A stretch of 64,000 nt of DNA from Comamonas testosteroni ATCC 11996 (GCF_000241525.1 NZ_AHIL01000012.1:186001-250000), one strand, 5' to 3'; counted from the stretch's first letter, positions 18,312 through 27,877 are shown. Program-made: numbers and translations. The notes: generated by a model not told the origin, from the sequence alone.

Positions 18312-19193
18312 TTAGTCTTTGGAATACAGCGATGGCTCGCCATCGGGACGCGTCTTGAAGCGTTTGTGCACCCAGTAATACTGCGGAACCATAGTCATGA
18401 TGGCGGCCTGCAGCTCGCGGTTCATGCGGGCGGTGTCGGCCACATGGTCGTCAGTCGGGAAGTTCTCCCAGGCCGGCGTCAGCTCGGCCACATAGCCCTC
18501 AGGCGTCATGCGGTTGTAGAGCGCCACCACCTTGGCCTTGCCCAGGCGCGCAAAGCGCGAAAGCGAGGGAATCGTGGCCGTGTTCTGCACCGCAAAAAAG
18601 GGCACGAACACCGAATCGTTCTTGCCATAGTCCATATCGGGCAGCAGATACAGCAGCCCGCCCTTGCGCAGGCACTGGATGATGGGTTTGACGCCATCGG
18701 CCCGGTTGAGCATCTTCACATTGCCGAAGCGCTGGCGGCCATTCATGAACCAGGCATCCAGGTCCGGATCGGGATTGGTGGCAAAGATGGAGGTGAACTC
18801 GCGCTCGGTATTGAGCGGCAGGGCAAGTCCACCGGCATCCATGCTGTAGAAATGCGGCGCGAAGACGATGGTGGGCGTATCGCCCTCCAGCTCATGCGTG
18901 GCCCCGACCAATTTGACACGGCTACGCACCAGGTCCTCGGCGCCGAACCACAGCCAGCTTCTGTCGATAAAAGTCTGGCAAAAGACCTCAAAAGACTCTT
19001 TCGCCCAAGCTTTGCGCTGCGCCTCAGGTACATCGGGAAAGCACAACTCGAAATTGCGCAGCGCGATGCGTCGGCGCTGGCCCGCCACCACAAACAGCAC
19101 ACGCCCCACAAACTTGCCCAGGCCACGCAGCACGGGCAGCGGCAGCTTGGCCAGCACATGCATGCCGGCAATGGCAATTTTGCTGGCGCTCAT
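18312..19193 (-). CDS. Lysophospholipid/lipid A acyltransferase (LpxL/LpxM family), second gene
   Basis: Inner-membrane acyltransferase of 293 residues in the family that adds secondary acyl chains to lipid A. The HX4D catalytic motif is seen in APHFYSMDAGG. It also has the GGLLYLLPDMDYG segment and the C-terminal YYWVHKRFKTRP signature. An N-terminal hydrophobic anchor covers about 10-35. It overlaps the preceding paralogue by 4 bp, so the two are probably co-translated. Which acyl position each uses is not decidable here. Confidence 0.9.
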   Translation of the reverse strand: MSASKIAIAGMHVLAKLPLPVLRGLGKFVGRVLFVVAGQRRRIALRNFELCFPDVPEAQRKAWAKESFEVFCQTFIDRSWLWFGAEDLVRSRVKLVGATHELEGDTPTIVFAPHFYSMDAGGLALPLNTEREFTSIFATNPDPDLDAWFMNGRQRFGNVKMLNRADGVKPIIQCLRKGGLLYLLPDMDYGKNDSVFVPFFAVQNTATIPSLSRFARLGKAKVVALYNRMTPEGYVAELTPAWENFPTDDHVADTARMNRELQAAIMTMVPQYYWVHKRFKTRPDGEPSLYSKD

Positions 19194-20041
19194 GCCTTCT
19201 CCCCAGAGAGTTGCTTGTCTTCACGTGGCTGCTTGTAGCGGCCGTAGCCCCACAGATATTGCTGCGGAGACTGGCGAATGGTGGTTTCCATGGCGTGATT
19301 GATAAGCGCCACGGTGGCTTCCAGCGTTTGAGATTCGGGCACAGGCAATTCCTCTAGATACAGCGTGTAGCCCCGCCCCCAGGACTTGCGCTCGCACCGG
19401 GCCACGATCACCGTGGCCCCGGTCTGCAGCACCAGGCGTGCCGCCAATGTCATCGTATACGCATCGCGACCGAAAAAAGGCGACCAGATGCCCAGACCAT
19501 TGGGCGGCACCTGATCGGGCAGCAGCCCCACGGCCGCGCCCTGACGAAGCGCCTTGATCATCTGACGCACGCCCGCCAGGGTGGTGGGAACGGCCTGAAC
19601 GCCAGGACGATTGCGCGCGGTTTCCAGAATTTCGGCCAGCCAGCCCTGGCGTGCGGGGCGGTAGAGCACGGTGATTGCGCCATGCCGATCCGACCAGCGC
19701 CGCGCTGCGGCCTGCACCGACATCTCGAAGCAACCCAGGTGGGGCGTAAGAAAGACGATACCCTTGCCCTTGGCATATGCCTGTTCGGCGCATTCGCCAT
19801 TGACGATGTCGCAGTCCGGCAACTGGCCCAGCCAGATGCGCGGCATCTCGAACACCATGCGCCCCGCATGCCCCACCGCAGCCCTGACCTGGGCAAATGC
19901 ATAGCCGGCCTGCGCGGCATTGGCTGCAAATCGGCGCCGATAGGTGGGAGATAGCGCCCAGGTCACCCAACCCATGGCAGCGCCAAGGCCATGCAATAGC
20001 CATAAAGGCAGTGCAGCAAACAGTCGAAACAGGGAAGGCAT
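19190..20041 (-). CDS. Lysophospholipid/lipid A acyltransferase (LpxL/LpxM family), first gene
   Basis: A paralogue of the next gene: 283 residues with an N-terminal hydrophobic anchor, the HX4E motif in TPHLGCFEMS, the GLLPDQVPP segment and a C-terminal YLWGYGRYKQP. The two genes overlap as ATGA and are divergent from metK, an arrangement I recall from other Burkholderiales. Likely role: late acylation of lipid A at the inner membrane. Confidence 0.9.
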   Translation of the reverse strand: MPSLFRLFAALPLWLLHGLGAAMGWVTWALSPTYRRRFAANAAQAGYAFAQVRAAVGHAGRMVFEMPRIWLGQLPDCDIVNGECAEQAYAKGKGIVFLTPHLGCFEMSVQAAARRWSDRHGAITVLYRPARQGWLAEILETARNRPGVQAVPTTLAGVRQMIKALRQGAAVGLLPDQVPPNGLGIWSPFFGRDAYTMTLAARLVLQTGATVIVARCERKSWGRGYTLYLEELPVPESQTLEATVALINHAMETTIRQSPQQYLWGYGRYKQPREDKQLSGEKA

Positions 20042-20124
20042 TAGAATAGCGGGGTCGCTGAGTTAAAGAGCAACTTGCAGGGCGACGTAAAAACAAAACT
20101 GCTAAAGCGTTCGCCAGACTTCGA

Positions 20125-20151
20125 AGCTCGGGCAACGCAATTGCCCAAGCT
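20125..20151 (+). promoter_or_regulatory. Hairpin in the metK leader just before the ribosome site
   Basis: AGCT-c-GGGCAA (20125-20135) pairs with TTGCCC-a-AGCT (20141-20151) around a CGCAA loop. The metK Shine-Dalgarno AGGAG begins 3 nt later. It could modulate translation. I could not match the 126-bp leader to a SAM or SAH riboswitch class. Confidence 0.4.
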
Positions 20152-20167
20152 ACAAGGAGTTATATCA

Positions 20168-21355
20168 ATGGCGAACAGCGATTTTCTGTTTACCTCGGAA
20201 TCGGTTTCTGAAGGCCACCCCGACAAGGTTGCCGACCAGATCTCTGACGCGATTCTGGACGCTATTTTCACCCAAGACCCGCACAGCCGCGTGGCTGCCG
20301 AGACACTGACCAACACCGGTCTGGTGGTATTGGCTGGTGAAATCACCACCGGTGCGAATGTGGACTACATCCAGGTCGCACGCGACACCATCAAGCGTAT
20401 CGGCTACGACAACACCGAATACGGCATCGACTACAAGGGTTGCTCGGTACTCGTCGCCTACGACAAGCAAAGCCAGGACATCGCCCAGGGCGTGGACAAG
20501 GCCAGCGATGACGAGCTGAATACCGGCGCTGGCGACCAGGGCCTGATGTTCGGCTACGCCTGCGACGAAACGCCCGAGCTGATGCCCGCGCCCATCTATT
20601 ACGCACACCGCCTGATGGAACGCCAGGCCCAGTTGCGCAAGGATGGCCGTCTGCCTTTCCTGCGCCCAGACGCCAAGAGCCAGGTGACCCTGCGCTATGT
20701 GGACGGCAAGCCCCACAGCATCGACACCGTGGTGCTGTCCACCCAGCACAGCCCCGATCAGTCGGAAACGGCAACCAAGATGAAGGCATCGTTCACCGAA
20801 GCCATCATCGAAGAGATCATCAAGCCCGTGCTGCCCTCCGAGTGGCTGCAGGACACCAAGTACCTGATCAACCCCACGGGCCGCTTCGTCGTGGGCGGCC
20901 CTCAGGGCGACTGCGGCCTGACCGGCCGCAAGATCATTGTGGACACCTACGGCGGCGCCTGCCCCCATGGCGGTGGTGCGTTCTCCGGCAAGGATCCAAC
21001 CAAGGTGGACCGCTCGGCCGCCTATGCTGCCCGCTATGTGGCCAAGAACGTGGTGGCAGCCGGTCTGGCGCGCCAGTGCCAGGTGCAGGTTGCTTACGCC
21101 ATCGGCGTCGCCCGCCCCATGAACATCACCGTGTACACCGAAGGCACGGGCGTGATTCCCGATGCGGAAATCGCCAAGCTGGTGGCGGCGCATTTCGACC
21201 TGCGCCCCAAGGGCATCATCCAGATGCTGGATCTGCTGCGCCCCATCTACAGCAAGACTGCGGCTTACGGTCACTTCGGCCGCGAAGAGCCCGAGTTCAC
21301 CTGGGAACGCACCGACAAGGCGGCTTTGCTGCGCGCCGCTGCCGGTCTGAAGTGA
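20168..21355 (+). CDS. metK: S-adenosylmethionine synthetase
   Basis: Makes SAM from methionine and ATP; cytosolic tetramer. The 395-residue protein starts [20 protein letters not shown] and has the family signatures [12 protein letters not shown] and [16 protein letters not shown], plus the methionine/ATP residues of the EGHPDK motif. The ATG at 20168 lies 9 nt behind AGGAG. It is followed by three successive hairpins, the last a strong terminator. Confidence 0.98.
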   Translation: MANSDFLFTSESVSEGHPDKVADQISDAILDAIFTQDPHSRVAAETLTNTGLVVLAGEITTGANVDYIQVARDTIKRIGYDNTEYGIDYKGCSVLVAYDKQSQDIAQGVDKASDDELNTGAGDQGLMFGYACDETPELMPAPIYYAHRLMERQAQLRKDGRLPFLRPDAKSQVTLRYVDGKPHSIDTVVLSTQHSPDQSETATKMKASFTEAIIEEIIKPVLPSEWLQDTKYLINPTGRFVVGGPQGDCGLTGRKIIVDTYGGACPHGGGAFSGKDPTKVDRSAAYAARYVAKNVVAAGLARQCQVQVAYAIGVARPMNITVYTEGTGVIPDAEIAKLVAAHFDLRPKGIIQMLDLLRPIYSKTAAYGHFGREEPEFTWERTDKAALLRAAAGLK

Positions 21356-21416
21356 TTTGCCCCCCGCAAAAGCGGGTCTGAGGATATGAGGGCTTGAGCC
21401 CTCAAACCTCGTCAAG

Positions 21417-21449
21417 AAGCCACCGCTACACATTGCGGTGGCTTTTTTT
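21417..21449 (+). terminator. metK terminator
   Basis: Perfect 10-bp stem AAGCCACCGC / GCGGTGGCTT with an 8-nt loop and a seven-T tail. Two further hairpins precede it: CCCGC-AAAA-GCGGG near 21363-21376 and TGAGGGCT-TG-AGCCCTCA at 21387-21404. Confidence 0.92.
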
Positions 21450-21549
21450 GTTGTCGGATCAAGCCGACAAGGATTTCCCCCAAATGAGCACCATGGGTCC
21501 GCGCCTGGCGACTTAGTCTCTAGATATCGCTTAAGACAAAGGAGTTCCG

Positions 21550-21723
21550 ATGCTCAAGTGGGCCATTATTTTTGCCATCATTTCCCTGGTGGCCGGTGTT
21601 TTCGGCTTCACCGGCGTAGCTGCAGGCGCAGCCGGCATAGCCAAGATCCTGTTCTTCATTTTCATTGCCGTTGCTGTGATCTTCGTGGTTCTTGCCCTGC
21701 TGGGCATTGGCGCAGTCAGCTAG
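21550..21723 (+). CDS. Small DUF1328 (UPF0391/YtjA) membrane protein
   Basis: A 57-residue protein starting [16 protein letters not shown], with two hydrophobic helices separated by a Gly/Ala-rich turn ([14 protein letters not shown]), which is the DUF1328 pattern. AAAGGAG lies 6 nt upstream. Function unknown; members are small inner-membrane proteins. It has its own terminator. Confidence 0.85.
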   Translation: MLKWAIIFAIISLVAGVFGFTGVAAGAAGIAKILFFIFIAVAVIFVVLALLGIGAVS

Positions 21724-21754
21724 TCGACGCAGCCCGGCCCGAAGCACCAGCCCG

Positions 21755-21780
21755 AATGCCTGCCTTGTGCAGGCATTTTT
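21755..21780 (+). terminator. Terminator after the DUF1328 gene
   Basis: Nine-bp stem AATGCCTGC / GCAGGCATT, 5-nt loop, then T5. Confidence 0.85.
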
Positions 21781-21794
21781 CATGCAGAGCGGCC

Positions 21795-22478
21795 TCAAAG
21801 CCCCCGGGCAGTCAGCGCCAGCGCCTGGCTGAAGCCGGGCTTGGCGCGGTAAAGCTGAGCGGGCCGGTGCGCCCCGCCACCCTGCATGGCCCCAGGCACG
21901 GGCTCCAGCCAGTCCATCTCGTCCATCTTGCGCCTGAAGCTGACCTTGTTCAGCGGCTCGCCCAGAATGTTTTCATAGACCTGCTGCAGCTGCGGCAGTG
22001 TGAAGGTTTCGCCGCACAGGTGAACGGGCAAGGAGGAATACAGGCTTTTGCTGCGAACGCGCTCCAGGGCAGCGTCCAGGATGGCACGGTGATCGAACGG
22101 CAGCTGTGGCACGGCCGAGAGCGGCACCACGCTGAGGTCGGCGCGATCGGGCGGCAGGTTCTGCACAGGCAGCAGCGCGCAATAGGCGATTGCCACCGAC
22201 CAGCCGCGCGGATCGCGCGCCGGGCCGCTGAAAGTGGCCAACTGCTCAAGATACGCACCCTCTATGCCCACCTTGGTTCTGAGCACGCGCGCCGCACTGG
22301 CCTTGGCGTCCGCATCCTCATCGGTATGAATAAAGCCGCCGGGCAAGGCCCACACCCCGGCAAAAGGCGCAGCCTGACGACGCAGCAGCACGGCATGCAG
22401 CTGCTGCTCCACCAGGGTCAGCAACACCACATCCACACTGACCTGCACCGCTTCCCTGTGCTCATCGCTTTGATTCAT
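21795..22478 (-). CDS. nrtR: NrtR-like Nudix-related transcriptional regulator of NAD metabolism
   Basis: 227 residues: an N-terminal Nudix-like domain (about 12-140) and a C-terminal winged-helix segment (about 150-225, with NKVSFRRKMDEMDWLEPV). The Nudix box is degenerate: GGFIHTDE is followed by ARVLRTK where catalysis needs REXXEE. This fits NrtR regulators, which sense ADP-ribose or NAD metabolites rather than hydrolyse them. It is divergent from pncA-pncB-nadE, the expected regulon. Confidence 0.82.
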   Translation of the reverse strand: MNQSDEHREAVQVSVDVVLLTLVEQQLHAVLLRRQAAPFAGVWALPGGFIHTDEDADAKASAARVLRTKVGIEGAYLEQLATFSGPARDPRGWSVAIAYCALLPVQNLPPDRADLSVVPLSAVPQLPFDHRAILDAALERVRSKSLYSSLPVHLCGETFTLPQLQQVYENILGEPLNKVSFRRKMDEMDWLEPVPGAMQGGGAHRPAQLYRAKPGFSQALALTARGL

Positions 22479-22528
22479 TTTTTTACCAACTTCGTTTTTC
22501 TTGCCTGATTATTTCACACGATCCCAAA

Positions 22529-22566
22529 AATACTTAGTTGCAAAAATATTTTAAGTAATTTAGACT
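22529..22566 (+). promoter_or_regulatory. Candidate pncA promoter overlapped by a dyad (possible NrtR operator)
   Basis: TTGCAA (22538-22543) and TAGACT (22561-22566), spaced 17 bp, form a plausible promoter. A dyad AATACTTA ... TAAGTA(A)T (22529-22558) lies across the spacer and -35, the position expected of a repressor site. The gap is AT-rich, unlike its surroundings. Confidence 0.45.
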
Positions 22567-22600
22567 GCAGACATCGCATCTCGCAGGAAAGCTGAACACC

Positions 22601-23449
22601 ATGAGTCATCCACAAACCCAGCTGCTCATCATTGACCCGCAAAACGACTTCTGCGATCTGCCTGCCGACTGGTGCCCCCGCTCGCCAGACACTCATCAGC
22701 TGATAGCACCCAGCCTTCCGGTGACGGGCGCTCATGCCGATATGCAGCGCCTGAGCACCTGGATGGCAGCCCAGGCAGACAAGCTGGACCAGATCACCAT
22801 CACTCTGGACTCGCACCAGGCTTATGACATTGCCCATCCCGCCTTCTGGCAGCAGCGCGACGGCCGTGCCGTCCTGCCATTCACCCCGATCACGGCAGCG
22901 CAGGTCCGTGCCGGCGACTATGCGCCGCGCAACGCTGCCGAACGCGAACGCACGCTGCAATACCTGGATCAGCTGGAGGCCCAGGGCAGCTACACCCTCA
23001 TGGTCTGGCCGCTGCACTGCGAGATCGGCAGCTGGGGCCATGGCATGCATGCCAGCGTGCTCGCGGCCTGCCGCCAGTGGCAGGAGTTGCAGCACCGTGC
23101 CACCCGCCATGTCTTCAAGGGCATGAACCCCTGGACCGAGCACTACAGCGCCATTCGTGCCGAGGTTCCCGACCCGCAGGATGGCGAGACCGGCCTGAAC
23201 ACCGCCTTGCTGGCCCAGTTACGCCAGAGCAGCACCCTGGTGATCGCGGGCGAGGCCAGCAGCCACTGCGTGCGCGCCACCACCGAGCACATCGTGGAGC
23301 ACTGGGGCGGCAACGACTACTCGCGCATCGTGCTGCTGACGGACTGCATGAGCCCGGTCGCCGGATTCGAGGCCGCGCACCGCGACTTCCTGCAACGCAT
23401 GCGTGCAACCGGTGTACGCTGCGAAACCAGCGCCAGCTTTGGCTTATGA
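22601..23449 (+). CDS. pncA: Nicotinamidase-like cysteine hydrolase (isochorismatase family)
   Basis: Predicted to deamidate nicotinamide to nicotinate. The catalytic triad of the family is present: Asp12 in IIDPQNDF, Lys173 in VFKGMNP and Cys223 in GEASSHCV. Metal-ligand candidates are Asp70/His72 in LDSHQ and His139 in WPLHC. At 282 residues it is longer than the roughly 213-residue E. coli enzyme, with an insert around residues 100-130. The position at the head of pncA-pncB-nadE supports the assignment over other isochorismatase-fold hydrolases. Confidence 0.85.
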   Translation: MSHPQTQLLIIDPQNDFCDLPADWCPRSPDTHQLIAPSLPVTGAHADMQRLSTWMAAQADKLDQITITLDSHQAYDIAHPAFWQQRDGRAVLPFTPITAAQVRAGDYAPRNAAERERTLQYLDQLEAQGSYTLMVWPLHCEIGSWGHGMHASVLAACRQWQELQHRATRHVFKGMNPWTEHYSAIRAEVPDPQDGETGLNTALLAQLRQSSTLVIAGEASSHCVRATTEHIVEHWGGNDYSRIVLLTDCMSPVAGFEAAHRDFLQRMRATGVRCETSASFGL

Positions 23450-23462
23450 GACAAATCAGCCT

Positions 23463-23487
23463 CTAGCACTTATAGATAAAGCGCTAG
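23463..23487. repeat. Intergenic palindrome between pncA and pncB
   Basis: CTAGCACTTAT and ATAAAGCGCTAG form an imperfect palindrome of the dispersed CTAGCGCTT family. It is followed by AGCTCATATTTTT. Confidence 0.55.
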
Positions 23488-23516
23488 CAGCTCATATTTT
23501 TGAAAAGAAGAACGGC

Positions 23517-24722
23517 ATGAAGCCCATCATCACCAGCCTGCTGGACACCGACCTCTACAAGTTCACCATGTGGCAGGCCATGCTGCACCGCCACCCCCAG
23601 ACCGAGGCTGAGTACGAATTTGTCTGCCGCACGCCCACGGCCTTCCCGCTGGCCGAGCTGCTGCCTGAGGTGGAACGCGAGTTGGACGCCCTGTGCAGTC
23701 TGCGCTTTGACCAGGGCGAGCTGGACTATCTGGCCGGTCTGCGCTTCATGAAGAGCGACTTCATCGATTTTCTGCGCATCTTCCAGTTCCAGCGTGCCTT
23801 CATCCGCGCCTGGGCCGAGGGCGACCGGCTCCATATCGTGGCCAAGGGCCCGCAAGTCCATGTGATGGGCTTCGAGATCTATGTGCTGGCCATCGTCAAC
23901 GAGCTGTATTTCCGCCGCTTCGATGCCGAGGTGGCCCTGGTCGAGGGCCGCAAGCGCCTGCAGGTCAAGCTGGCCCAGCTCAAGCACCTGGCTGTCGAGG
24001 CCAAGCTGCACAACCCCTTCGAGCTGTTTGACTTCGGCGTGCGCCGCCGCTTCTCGGGAGCCTGGCAACGCGAGGTGGTACAGGCCTTTGCCCAGGAGAC
24101 CGCGCAGTGGTTCAAGGGCACCTCCAATGTGCTGCTGGCGCGCGACCTGAACCTGGTGCCCATCGGCACCATGGCCCATGAGTATCTGCAGACCTATCAG
24201 GCCCTGGGCGTGCGTCTGCGCGACTTCCAGGTCGCCGCCCTCGAGGACTGGGTGCAGGAATACCGCGGCGACCTGGGTATCGCCCTGACCGATACCGTGG
24301 GCATGGACGCCTTTCTGGCCGACTTCGACATGTATTTCGCCAAGCTCTTCGACGGCCTGCGTCATGACTCCGGCGATCCGTTCGAATGGGGCGAGAAGGC
24401 CATTGCCCACTATGACAAGCTGCGCATTGCGCCGCAGAGCAAGCGTCTGGTGTTCTCGGACGGACTGGATCTGGACACGGCCCTGGCGCTCTACCACCGC
24501 TTTGCCGATCGCATCCAGTGCGGCTTCGGCATAGGCACGCGATTGACCAATGACATGGGGCTGACCACGATCAATATCGTGATGAAGCTCACCCATGCCA
24601 ATGGCCAGCCCGTAGCCAAGATTTCGGACTCGCCCGGCAAGACGCTGTGCAACGACGAGACCTATCTGGCCTATCTGCGCCAGGTCTTCAACATCCCTGA
24701 GCCTGCTGCCAAGGCAGCCTGA
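23517..24722 (+). CDS. pncB: Nicotinate phosphoribosyltransferase
   Basis: Converts nicotinate and PRPP to nicotinate mononucleotide. The 401-residue protein starts [24 protein letters not shown], the usual PncB opening. It contains the phosphorylation/active-site region around GTMAHEYLQ and the phosphate-binding segment [10 protein letters not shown]. It lies 67 bp after pncA across a short palindrome and 16 bp before nadE. The ATG at 23517 is chosen because the longer frame would enter pncA. Confidence 0.96.
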   Translation: MKPIITSLLDTDLYKFTMWQAMLHRHPQTEAEYEFVCRTPTAFPLAELLPEVERELDALCSLRFDQGELDYLAGLRFMKSDFIDFLRIFQFQRAFIRAWAEGDRLHIVAKGPQVHVMGFEIYVLAIVNELYFRRFDAEVALVEGRKRLQVKLAQLKHLAVEAKLHNPFELFDFGVRRRFSGAWQREVVQAFAQETAQWFKGTSNVLLARDLNLVPIGTMAHEYLQTYQALGVRLRDFQVAALEDWVQEYRGDLGIALTDTVGMDAFLADFDMYFAKLFDGLRHDSGDPFEWGEKAIAHYDKLRIAPQSKRLVFSDGLDLDTALALYHRFADRIQCGFGIGTRLTNDMGLTTINIVMKLTHANGQPVAKISDSPGKTLCNDETYLAYLRQVFNIPEPAAKAA

Positions 24723-24738
24723 ATCTTCGGAGGCAACC

Positions 24739-26442
24739 ATGCTGAAAGTCACCCTCGCCCAGCTCAACTACATGGTGGGCGACATCAGCGGCAATATCCG
24801 CCGCATGAGAGAGGCCGCAACCAGGGCCGCCGCCGAGCAGGCCGATCTGGTGGTGTTTTCGGAACTGTCGCTGTGCGGCTACTACCCTGGCGACCTGCTG
24901 GACGAGCCCAGCTTTCTGCAAAGACTGGATGCAGGTCTGCAGGAGCTGCTGCAGACCACGCGCCAGTTCCCCGATCTGCACTGGGTCGTGGGCGCACCCA
25001 CACGCCACGATGGCCCCGGCAAACCGCTGCACAACAGCCTGCTGGTGCTCAAGAACGGACAGATCCGCCTGCAGTACGACAAGCAACTGCTGCCCACCTA
25101 CAACATCTTCGACGAGCGCCGCCACTTCGAGCCCGGAGCCGACACGGCCAAGGTGCTGCGCGTGGGCAACTGCCAGGTGGGCTTTCTGGTCTGCGAGGAC
25201 GGCTGGAACGACCAGGGCGCCGACTACGCCACCAACCCCTTTGTACGCATGGGCGATGCGGCCCCCGATCTGGTCATCAGCATCAACGCCAGCCCCAGCC
25301 ACCTGGGCAAGCGCGAGCAGCGCCACGAGGTCTTCACCCAGGCAGCGGCACGCCACAAGCTGGCCATCCTCTACATCAACCAGATCGGCGGCCAGGATCA
25401 GATCGTGTTCGACGGCGCCTCGTTTGCCGTGGAGCCCGAGGCGGGGCTGGTGTTTGAAGCCAGGCGCTTCGAGGAAGATGTCTGCACGCTGGAGCTGAAT
25501 GCGCAGGGCCGGTTTCAGGCCTGCGACGGCCAGACCTTACCTACCGTGCCGGCGCAAGGCCTGGCCACCATGGAGTTCTACCGCCAGCAGATCGTGCTGG
25601 GCCTGCGCGACTATGCGCGCCGCTGCGGTTTCCAGCAGGTGGTAGTCGGCAGCTCGGGCGGCATCGATTCGGCATTGACGCTGGCCCTGGCCGTCGATGC
25701 GCTGGGGGCGGAGAATGTGGTCGGCATCACCATGCCGTCGAGCTATTCCTCGGCGGGCTCGGTCGACGACTCGGTGCTGCTGTGCCGCAATCTGGGCATC
25801 AGACTGTACGAGCACCCCATCAAGGAACTGGTCACCACCTATGCACGCCAGTTCGAGGCCAGCTTTGGCGAACCGCTCAAGGGCCTGGCGCTGGAGAATC
25901 TGCAGGCCCGCGCACGCGGCACCACGCTGATGGAGTTCTCCAACGCCTTCGGCCATCTGCTGCTGACCACAGGTAACAAGTCCGAAGTCTCAGTGGGCTA
26001 CTGCACCCTGTATGGCGACACCAACGGAGGTCTGGGCCTGCTCGGCGATCTGTACAAGACCGAGGTCTTCGAGCTGTCGCGCCATATCAACCAACATGCG
26101 GGCCGCGAGCTGATCCCCCAGGCCATCATCGACAAGCCGCCCTCGGCCGAGCTGGCTCCCGGCCAGAAGGACGAGGACAGCCTGCCGCCCTATGCCGTGC
26201 TCGACGAGATTCTCAAATGGCATATCGAGGGCCAGCATCTGTCCAGCAAGGAATATGCGCAGGCCGCCGCCTTTGTGACCAGGCTGCGCGCCGAAGCAGG
26301 CGGGCCCGAGACCATTGCCCGCGTACAGAAGCTGGTGTTCCGCAGCGAATACAAGCGCCGCCAGGCTCCGCCCATGCTCAGAGTACGCCCACGGGCCTTT
26401 GGCACGGGCCGGCAGATGCCGATTGCGGCACACTACGAGTAG
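24739..26442 (+). CDS. nadE: Glutamine-dependent NAD+ synthetase
   Basis: Amidates nicotinate adenine dinucleotide to NAD. The 567-residue protein has an N-terminal nitrilase-fold glutaminase (about 1-260) with triad Glu42 (SELSL), Lys115 (DKQLLP) and Cys152 (LVCEDGW). The C-terminal synthetase domain has the PP-loop SSGGIDSAL and the GNKSEVSVGY motif. GGAGG lies just upstream of the ATG. Same strand as pncA and pncB, so probably one operon. Confidence 0.97.
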   Translation: MLKVTLAQLNYMVGDISGNIRRMREAATRAAAEQADLVVFSELSLCGYYPGDLLDEPSFLQRLDAGLQELLQTTRQFPDLHWVVGAPTRHDGPGKPLHNSLLVLKNGQIRLQYDKQLLPTYNIFDERRHFEPGADTAKVLRVGNCQVGFLVCEDGWNDQGADYATNPFVRMGDAAPDLVISINASPSHLGKREQRHEVFTQAAARHKLAILYINQIGGQDQIVFDGASFAVEPEAGLVFEARRFEEDVCTLELNAQGRFQACDGQTLPTVPAQGLATMEFYRQQIVLGLRDYARRCGFQQVVVGSSGGIDSALTLALAVDALGAENVVGITMPSSYSSAGSVDDSVLLCRNLGIRLYEHPIKELVTTYARQFEASFGEPLKGLALENLQARARGTTLMEFSNAFGHLLLTTGNKSEVSVGYCTLYGDTNGGLGLLGDLYKTEVFELSRHINQHAGRELIPQAIIDKPPSAELAPGQKDEDSLPPYAVLDEILKWHIEGQHLSSKEYAQAAAFVTRLRAEAGGPETIARVQKLVFRSEYKRRQAPPMLRVRPRAFGTGRQMPIAAHYE

Positions 26443-26570
26443 CAATGCCAGGCACCTGCTCGATATCTGACGGCAAAGCCCGGCCGCTGCGCTGATGCCG
26501 CCAGGGCCTTTGCTGCGCCGACTTCGCTGTGCCAGGACGGATTAGCCATTCAAAAAAGTGAGCTTATTGT

Positions 26571-26585
26571 GCTTACCTGGTAAGC
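26571..26585. promoter_or_regulatory. Perfect palindrome upstream of nadM
   Basis: GCTTACC-T-GGTAAGC, a 7-1-7 perfect dyad in the 208-bp gap between nadE and the NadM-Nudix gene. Possibly an operator; its CTTA/TAAG half-sites are similar to those in the pncA upstream dyad. Confidence 0.35.
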
Positions 26586-26650
26586 GATCAGCTCAGTCTT
26601 TATCCAAATTTGCCCTTGCGGGCGCTGATTTCTGTACGGGTTTCGCTCTC

Positions 26651-27811
26651 ATGCCTCAAGCCAGTCCCAACACCTCCAGCAAGCGTGTCATCGCCGCCGC
26701 ACCCGAGACTCTGCCCACCTCCGTGCCCCTGCATACTGCCGTGCTGATCGGTCGCTTCCAGCCTCTGCACAACGGCCATATGGCCTTGCTGCATGCCGCA
26801 CTGCAGCGGGCTCGCCAGGTCGTGGTGGTACTGGGCAGCGCTTGGCAGGCCCCCAATCCCAAAAACCCGTTCAGCTGGCAGGAACGCGCGCAGATGTTGC
26901 GCAATGCGCTATCGAAAGAGGATGCAGAGCGTGTGCGCTGCGTGCCCGTGCGCGACTATTACAACGAGCCGCTGTGGGTGCATGCCGTGCGCGAAGCCGT
27001 GCAGGCCCATGTGCCCGAAGGTGCGAGCGTGGCCCTGGTCGGGCATTTCAAGGACTCCAGCAGCAGCTATCTGGCCCGCTTTCCGGGCTGGGAGCTGATC
27101 AGCCTGCCGCGCCTGGGTCAGTTCGACGCCACTCCGCTGCGCGAAATCTTCTTTGGCGAAGGCGGCGCCTCGCCTGAAGCCAGGGATGCCGCCCTGGCCA
27201 GGCTTTCCTCCCAGATGCCCGAGAGCACACTGGACTTTTTGCGCCGCTGGACGCAGACCCCGCTGTATCTGCGCCTGCAAAAGGAATGGCATATGCTGCA
27301 GGACTACAAGCGGGCCTGGGCCAAGGCGCCCTATGCCCCGGTGTTCGTCACAGTAGATGCGCTGCTGCGCTGCCGTGCCAAGGGCCAGGACCAGGTACTG
27401 CTGATCCAGCGCGGCCATGCGCCGGGTCAGGGCCTCTGGGCGCTACCCGGCGGCTTTCTCGAGCAGCGTGACAGCCTCTGGCAATCCTGCATGCGCGAGC
27501 TGCGTGAAGAGACCTGCTCCTCCATCAGCGAGGCCGATCTGCTGGCGGCCCTGCAGGCCGTGCAGGTCTTCGATCACCCGGACCGCAGCCTGCGCGGGCG
27601 TACCATCACCCATGTGCACTATCTGGATCTGGGCGTGCAGCCCAGCCTGCCTCCGGTACAGGGCGCGGACGACGCCGCCCTTGCCCGCTGGGTGCCGATT
27701 GCCGATCTGCCCCGCATGGAGGCCGAGTTCTTCGAGGATCATTTCCAGATCCTGTGCCAGTTCCTGCCCGTGACTCTGGCTCAGAGCGAGCCCGAGCTCC
27801 AGGTCGCCTGA
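26651..27811 (+). CDS. Bifunctional nicotinamide-nucleotide adenylyltransferase / Nudix hydrolase
   Basis: NadM-Nudix fusion of 386 residues. The N-terminal nucleotidyltransferase (about 28-200) has GRFQPLHNGH (34-43) and a VGHFKDSSSSYL segment, and is predicted to adenylate NMN to NAD. The C-terminal Nudix domain (about 230-380) has GGFLEQRDSL...RELREET, retaining the REXXEE catalytic core, and is typical of ADP-ribose pyrophosphatases. An in-frame GTG at 26558 could extend it by 31 residues, but the ATG at 26651 fits the family better. It completes the NAD cluster. Confidence 0.9.
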   Translation: MPQASPNTSSKRVIAAAPETLPTSVPLHTAVLIGRFQPLHNGHMALLHAALQRARQVVVVLGSAWQAPNPKNPFSWQERAQMLRNALSKEDAERVRCVPVRDYYNEPLWVHAVREAVQAHVPEGASVALVGHFKDSSSSYLARFPGWELISLPRLGQFDATPLREIFFGEGGASPEARDAALARLSSQMPESTLDFLRRWTQTPLYLRLQKEWHMLQDYKRAWAKAPYAPVFVTVDALLRCRAKGQDQVLLIQRGHAPGQGLWALPGGFLEQRDSLWQSCMRELREETCSSISEADLLAALQAVQVFDHPDRSLRGRTITHVHYLDLGVQPSLPPVQGADDAALARWVPIADLPRMEAEFFEDHFQILCQFLPVTLAQSEPELQVA

Positions 27812-27824
27812 TACAACAAAACCA

Positions 27825-27865
27825 TAGCTCCAGGCGCTTGACCATCAGGCGCTGGAGCTACTTTT
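27825..27865. repeat. Intergenic palindrome TAGCTCCAG / CTGGAGCTA with T tail
   Basis: Perfect 9-bp arms (27825-27833 and 27852-27860) enclosing GCGC motifs, followed by CTTTTT. It may terminate the NadM-Nudix transcript. Member of the dispersed family. Confidence 0.65.
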
Positions 27866-27877
27866 TCCTGCAATTCC

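Noticed and set aside
20042..20167. SAM or SAH riboswitch upstream of metK
   Set aside because: GGCAACGC-like letters occur, but the multi-helix architecture of known classes could not be built. Kept only as a hairpin.
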